A stretch of DNA of 22,784 nt from positions 1 through 22,784 of the forward strand of contig JAXDHQ010000201.1 of the NCBI GenBank assembly GCA_034664395.1, in the 5' to 3' direction. Below, piece after piece: positions 20,697 through 22,784 of the stretch. The DNA is from JAOPZW01 sp034664395 (GTDB lineage: Bacteria; Actinomycetota; Thermoleophilia; Solirubrobacterales; Solirubrobacteraceae). A program made the position numbers and the translations under genes. The notes beneath the pieces were generated by a model. It saw nothing but the letters and a program-made list of their open reading frames with translations, was not told the DNA's origin and ran no database searches. Position 1 is the first letter of the stretch. Each line of letters starts with the position of its first letter.

Positions 20697-22229
20697 ATGC
20701 TCGCCGAACGGGCCAGGCTGGTGGACGTCCTCGCAACCCTGTCGCTCACGACCGACCTCGCGACGGGCCTGCCGTTCGAACGTGGGCTGCGCGCGTGTCT
20801 CGTCGCCGACGGGCTCGCGCGGGCGCTCGACCTCGACCCGCCCGACCACCGCGCGGCGTTCCTGGCGTCGCTGCTGCGGGCGGTCGGCTGCGGGCACGCG
20901 AGCGAGAACGCCGCGCTGTTCGGCGACGACATCGCGTTCGAGCGCTTCATCGCGACGTTCGACCCCGGTGACGCGGCCGTCGCCGCCGCGCAGCTCGCCG
21001 CGTTCGAGGCCGCCGTGGGAACGCCCGCGATGCAGGCGTTCCTCGCGGTCGCGCCGACCGTCGGTCCCGCCGCGGTGCGCGCGTCGTGCGAGGTGGCCGT
21101 CGCCCTCGGGACCCAGCTCGGCCTCCCCGCGGCCGTGCTGGAGGCGTTCGGCGACGTGTTCGAGCGCTGGGACGGGCGCGGGCTGCCGGACGGGCGCGCC
21201 GGCGAGGCGGTGCACCCGATCGCCCGCATCGTCGGCGTGGCCGAGCAGGCGGCGATGGCCCACGCGGTCGGCGGCGTCGCCGCGGCGCGCGCCGAGATCG
21301 GCCGGCGCGCCGGCGGCCACCTGGACCCCTCGCTGTGCGAGGTGTTCCTGGCGTGCGCCGAGGAGGTCTTCGCCCCGATCGAGGCGGCCGACGATCTCGT
21401 CCACGCCGTCCGCGCCGCCGAGCCCCCTCCCGTCCTGTCGCTCTCGCCGGCCGATCTCGAGCGCCCGTGCGCGGCGCTCGCGACGTTCGCCGACCTCAAG
21501 GGCTCCCACCTCATCGGCCACTCGCCGCACGTCGCCGAGCTCGCGCTCGAGGCGGGGCGGCTGGCGGGGTTCGACCGCCTCGACGACCTCAGGGTCGCCG
21601 CGCTGCTGCACGACGTCGGCCGCGCCGGCGTCGTCAGCTCGATCTGGGACCGCCCCGGCCCGCTCGGCGCCGCCGACCGCGAGCGCGTCCGGCTGCATCC
21701 GCACTGGACCGAGCGCGTGCTGTGCTCGACGCCCGTGCTCGCCGCGCTCGCCCCCGTCGCCGCCGCGCACCACGAGCGTCTCGACGGGACCGGCTACCAC
21801 CGCGCCGCGCGCGCCGCCGACCTTCCGCGCGGCGCGCGGCTGCTCGCCGCCGCCGACGTGCTCGCCGCGCTGACCGAGGACCGCCCGCACCGCCCGGCCC
21901 GCACGCGCGACGAGGCCGCGCGGATGGTGCAGGACGAGGCCGTGGCCGGCCGGCTGGATCCGGAGGCGGCCGCGGCGGTGATCGAGGCGGCCGGCGTCCC
22001 GCGACCGCGCACGGCGTGGCCGAGCGACCTCACCGACCGCGAGGTCGACGTCCTGCGCCTGACCGCCGGCGGGCTGTCGAACAAGGAGATCGCGTCGTCG
22101 CTGGTCGTCTCCCCGCGCACGGTGCAGAACCACCTCGCCGCGGTCTACGACAAGACCGGCCGGCGCACGCGCGCCGGCGCCGCGGTGTTCGCGGTCGAGC
22201 ACGGGCTCGTCGGAAGATGGGCCGAATGA
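20697..22229 (+). CDS. tandem HD-GYP-like protein with C-terminal LuxR DNA-binding domain
   Basis: This 510-residue protein has two HD-GYP-like halves and a LuxR-type helix-turn-helix. In the first half (about 15-235) the HD position reads RAVGCGH (61-67), without the HD pair, yet ERWDGRGLPDG (156-166) and ARIVGVAEQA keep the GYP-region shape, so it looks inactive. The second half (about 262-432) keeps HDVG (305-308), LHPHWTERVL, HHERLDGTGYH (358-368) and AADVLAAL. The GYP triad reads GYH. Residues 445-503 are LuxR: LTDREVDVLRLTAGGLSNKEIA, then SPRTVQNHLAAVYDKTG. No receiver or membrane segment is present. HD-GYP proteins hydrolyse cyclic di-nucleotides; here turnover or binding might steer transcription (inference). 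The ATG lies 20 bases after the propeller gene stop, probably one operon. Confidence 0.88.
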   Translation: MLAERARLVDVLATLSLTTDLATGLPFERGLRACLVADGLARALDLDPPDHRAAFLASLLRAVGCGHASENAALFGDDIAFERFIATFDPGDAAVAAAQLAAFEAAVGTPAMQAFLAVAPTVGPAAVRASCEVAVALGTQLGLPAAVLEAFGDVFERWDGRGLPDGRAGEAVHPIARIVGVAEQAAMAHAVGGVAAARAEIGRRAGGHLDPSLCEVFLACAEEVFAPIEAADDLVHAVRAAEPPPVLSLSPADLERPCAALATFADLKGSHLIGHSPHVAELALEAGRLAGFDRLDDLRVAALLHDVGRAGVVSSIWDRPGPLGAADRERVRLHPHWTERVLCSTPVLAALAPVAAAHHERLDGTGYHRAARAADLPRGARLLAAADVLAALTEDRPHRPARTRDEAARMVQDEAVAGRLDPEAAAAVIEAAGVPRPRTAWPSDLTDREVDVLRLTAGGLSNKEIASSLVVSPRTVQNHLAAVYDKTGRRTRAGAAVFAVEHGLVGRWAE

Positions 22230-22269
22230 CCCATTTCGCCGGGCGGCCCGCGGCCCGAGGATCGCGGCC

Positions 22270-22689
22270 ATGACCACCACCAACACGCACGCCGGCACCG
22301 TCGCCGCGATGTACGAGGCGTTCGGCCGCGGCGACGTCGCCGGTGTCCTGTCGCACCTGTCCGAGGACGTCACCTGGGACGTCACCGAGGAGCCGTGGAC
22401 CCCGCACGCCGCCGGAGTCCCCTGGCTGCTGCCGCGGCGCGGCCACGCCGAGGTCGCCGAGTTCTTCGAGGTCGTCGGCGCCTGGACGTACGAGCGCTTC
22501 GAGGTGCTCGACCTGCTGGTGTCCGACACGCAGGTCGCCGCCGAGATCCGCCTCGTCGCCGACCTCCCCAACGGCAAGCGGGTCGACGAGGTGGTGATGC
22601 ACCTGTGGACGTTCGGCGAGGACGGCTCGGTGATCGCGCTGCGCCGCATGCTCGACACCGCGGCTCACATCGCGGCGGCGGGCGTCTAG
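22270..22689 (+). CDS. NTF2-like / SnoaL-like family protein
   Basis: A small 139-residue alpha+beta barrel protein. It has the opening helix TVAAMYEAFGRGDVAGVLSHLSEDVTWD (10-37) typical of the SnoaL/NTF2 fold, then WLLPRRGHAEVAEFFEVV and a run of beta strands ending VVMHLWTFGEDGSVIALRRML. Members include ketosteroid-isomerase-like enzymes, limonene-epoxide-hydrolase-like enzymes and ligand binders; the fold does not tell the substrate. GAGG at 22257-22260, nine bases before the ATG, is the likely ribosome site. It follows the HD-GYP/LuxR gene by 40 bases on the same strand. Confidence 0.82.
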   Translation: MTTTNTHAGTVAAMYEAFGRGDVAGVLSHLSEDVTWDVTEEPWTPHAAGVPWLLPRRGHAEVAEFFEVVGAWTYERFEVLDLLVSDTQVAAEIRLVADLPNGKRVDEVVMHLWTFGEDGSVIALRRMLDTAAHIAAAGV

Positions 22690-22695
22690 CGCCCC

Positions 22696-22784
22696 CTACG
22701 GCGTCGGCGGCGTCTGCGCCGGCGGGACCGGCGTCGTGGTCGGCGGGGTCGTCGGCTGCGTGGTGGTGGGCTGCGACGTGGTCG
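22696..22784 (-). CDS. C-terminal tail of a Pro/Thr-rich (probably secreted or wall) protein, partial
   Basis: On the minus strand a frame enters from the right edge and ends at a TAG (22696-22698). Its 28 visible codons are almost only Thr and Pro with a few Gln, Val, Ser and Ala: TTSQPTTTQPTTPPTT, then TPVPPAQTPPTP. Such tails are frequent at the end of actinobacterial penicillin-binding proteins and other exported proteins. The family cannot be decided from the tail. It converges on the NTF2-like gene with six bases between stops. Confidence 0.6.
   Translation of the reverse strand, partial: TTSQPTTTQPTTPPTTTPVPPAQTPPTP

Overview
The window is a dense, very GC-rich bacterial chromosome segment. 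It holds 24 protein genes, two of them cut by the window edges. There are no RNA genes, insertion sequences, CRISPR arrays or gene-free stretches above about 215 bases. GC-rich codon use, SepF, leaderless-type starts (a TANNNT box six bases before the start codon) and the MEP isoprenoid pathway point to an actinobacterium. The gene order and protein style suggest the deep-branching Thermoleophilia/Solirubrobacterales; that placement is inference.

Region 1 (1-11355) is the widely conserved translation/envelope/isoprenoid cluster, read on the minus strand: rpsB-tsf-pyrH-frr-uppS-cdsA, an inserted membrane acyltransferase, then dxr-rseP and finally ispG, which runs off the left edge. Successive genes from rpsB to cdsA overlap by 1-4 bases. 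Two plus-strand genes, a SAM methyltransferase and a cupin-SRPBCC fusion, split rseP from ispG. S2 carries an unusual C-terminal extension of about 155 residues, and its mRNA leader looks long and structured. Together these genes supply ribosome components, UMP kinase, ribosome recycling, undecaprenyl diphosphate and CDP-diacylglycerol synthesis, two MEP enzymes and an intramembrane protease.

Region 2 (11356-17372) has one plus-strand methyltransferase that overlaps rluD tail to tail. It also has a minus-strand cell-division-type cluster: an unrecognised lipocalin/tocopherol-cyclase-like protein, pgeF, yggS, sepF, proC, yggT, lspA and rluD. The order matches the ylmD-ylmE-sepF-ylmG-lspA-rluD neighbourhood of Gram-positive bacteria, but ftsZ and divIVA are not in the stretch and proC is inserted.

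Region 3 (17403-22784) is more accessory. It has a vapBC toxin-antitoxin pair with two striking palindromic sites at its promoter, a CCA-adding/poly(A)-polymerase-type nucleotidyltransferase, a divergent membrane-anchored PQQ-type beta-propeller, a tandem HD-GYP protein with a LuxR DNA-binding end, an NTF2/SnoaL-like protein, and the Pro/Thr-rich tail of a gene entering from the right.

I see no clear-cut new multi-gene system. The most unusual items are the S2 extension and leader, the HD-GYP/LuxR fusion, the cupin-SRPBCC fusion, the vapBC operator layout and the recurrent leaderless promoter grammar.
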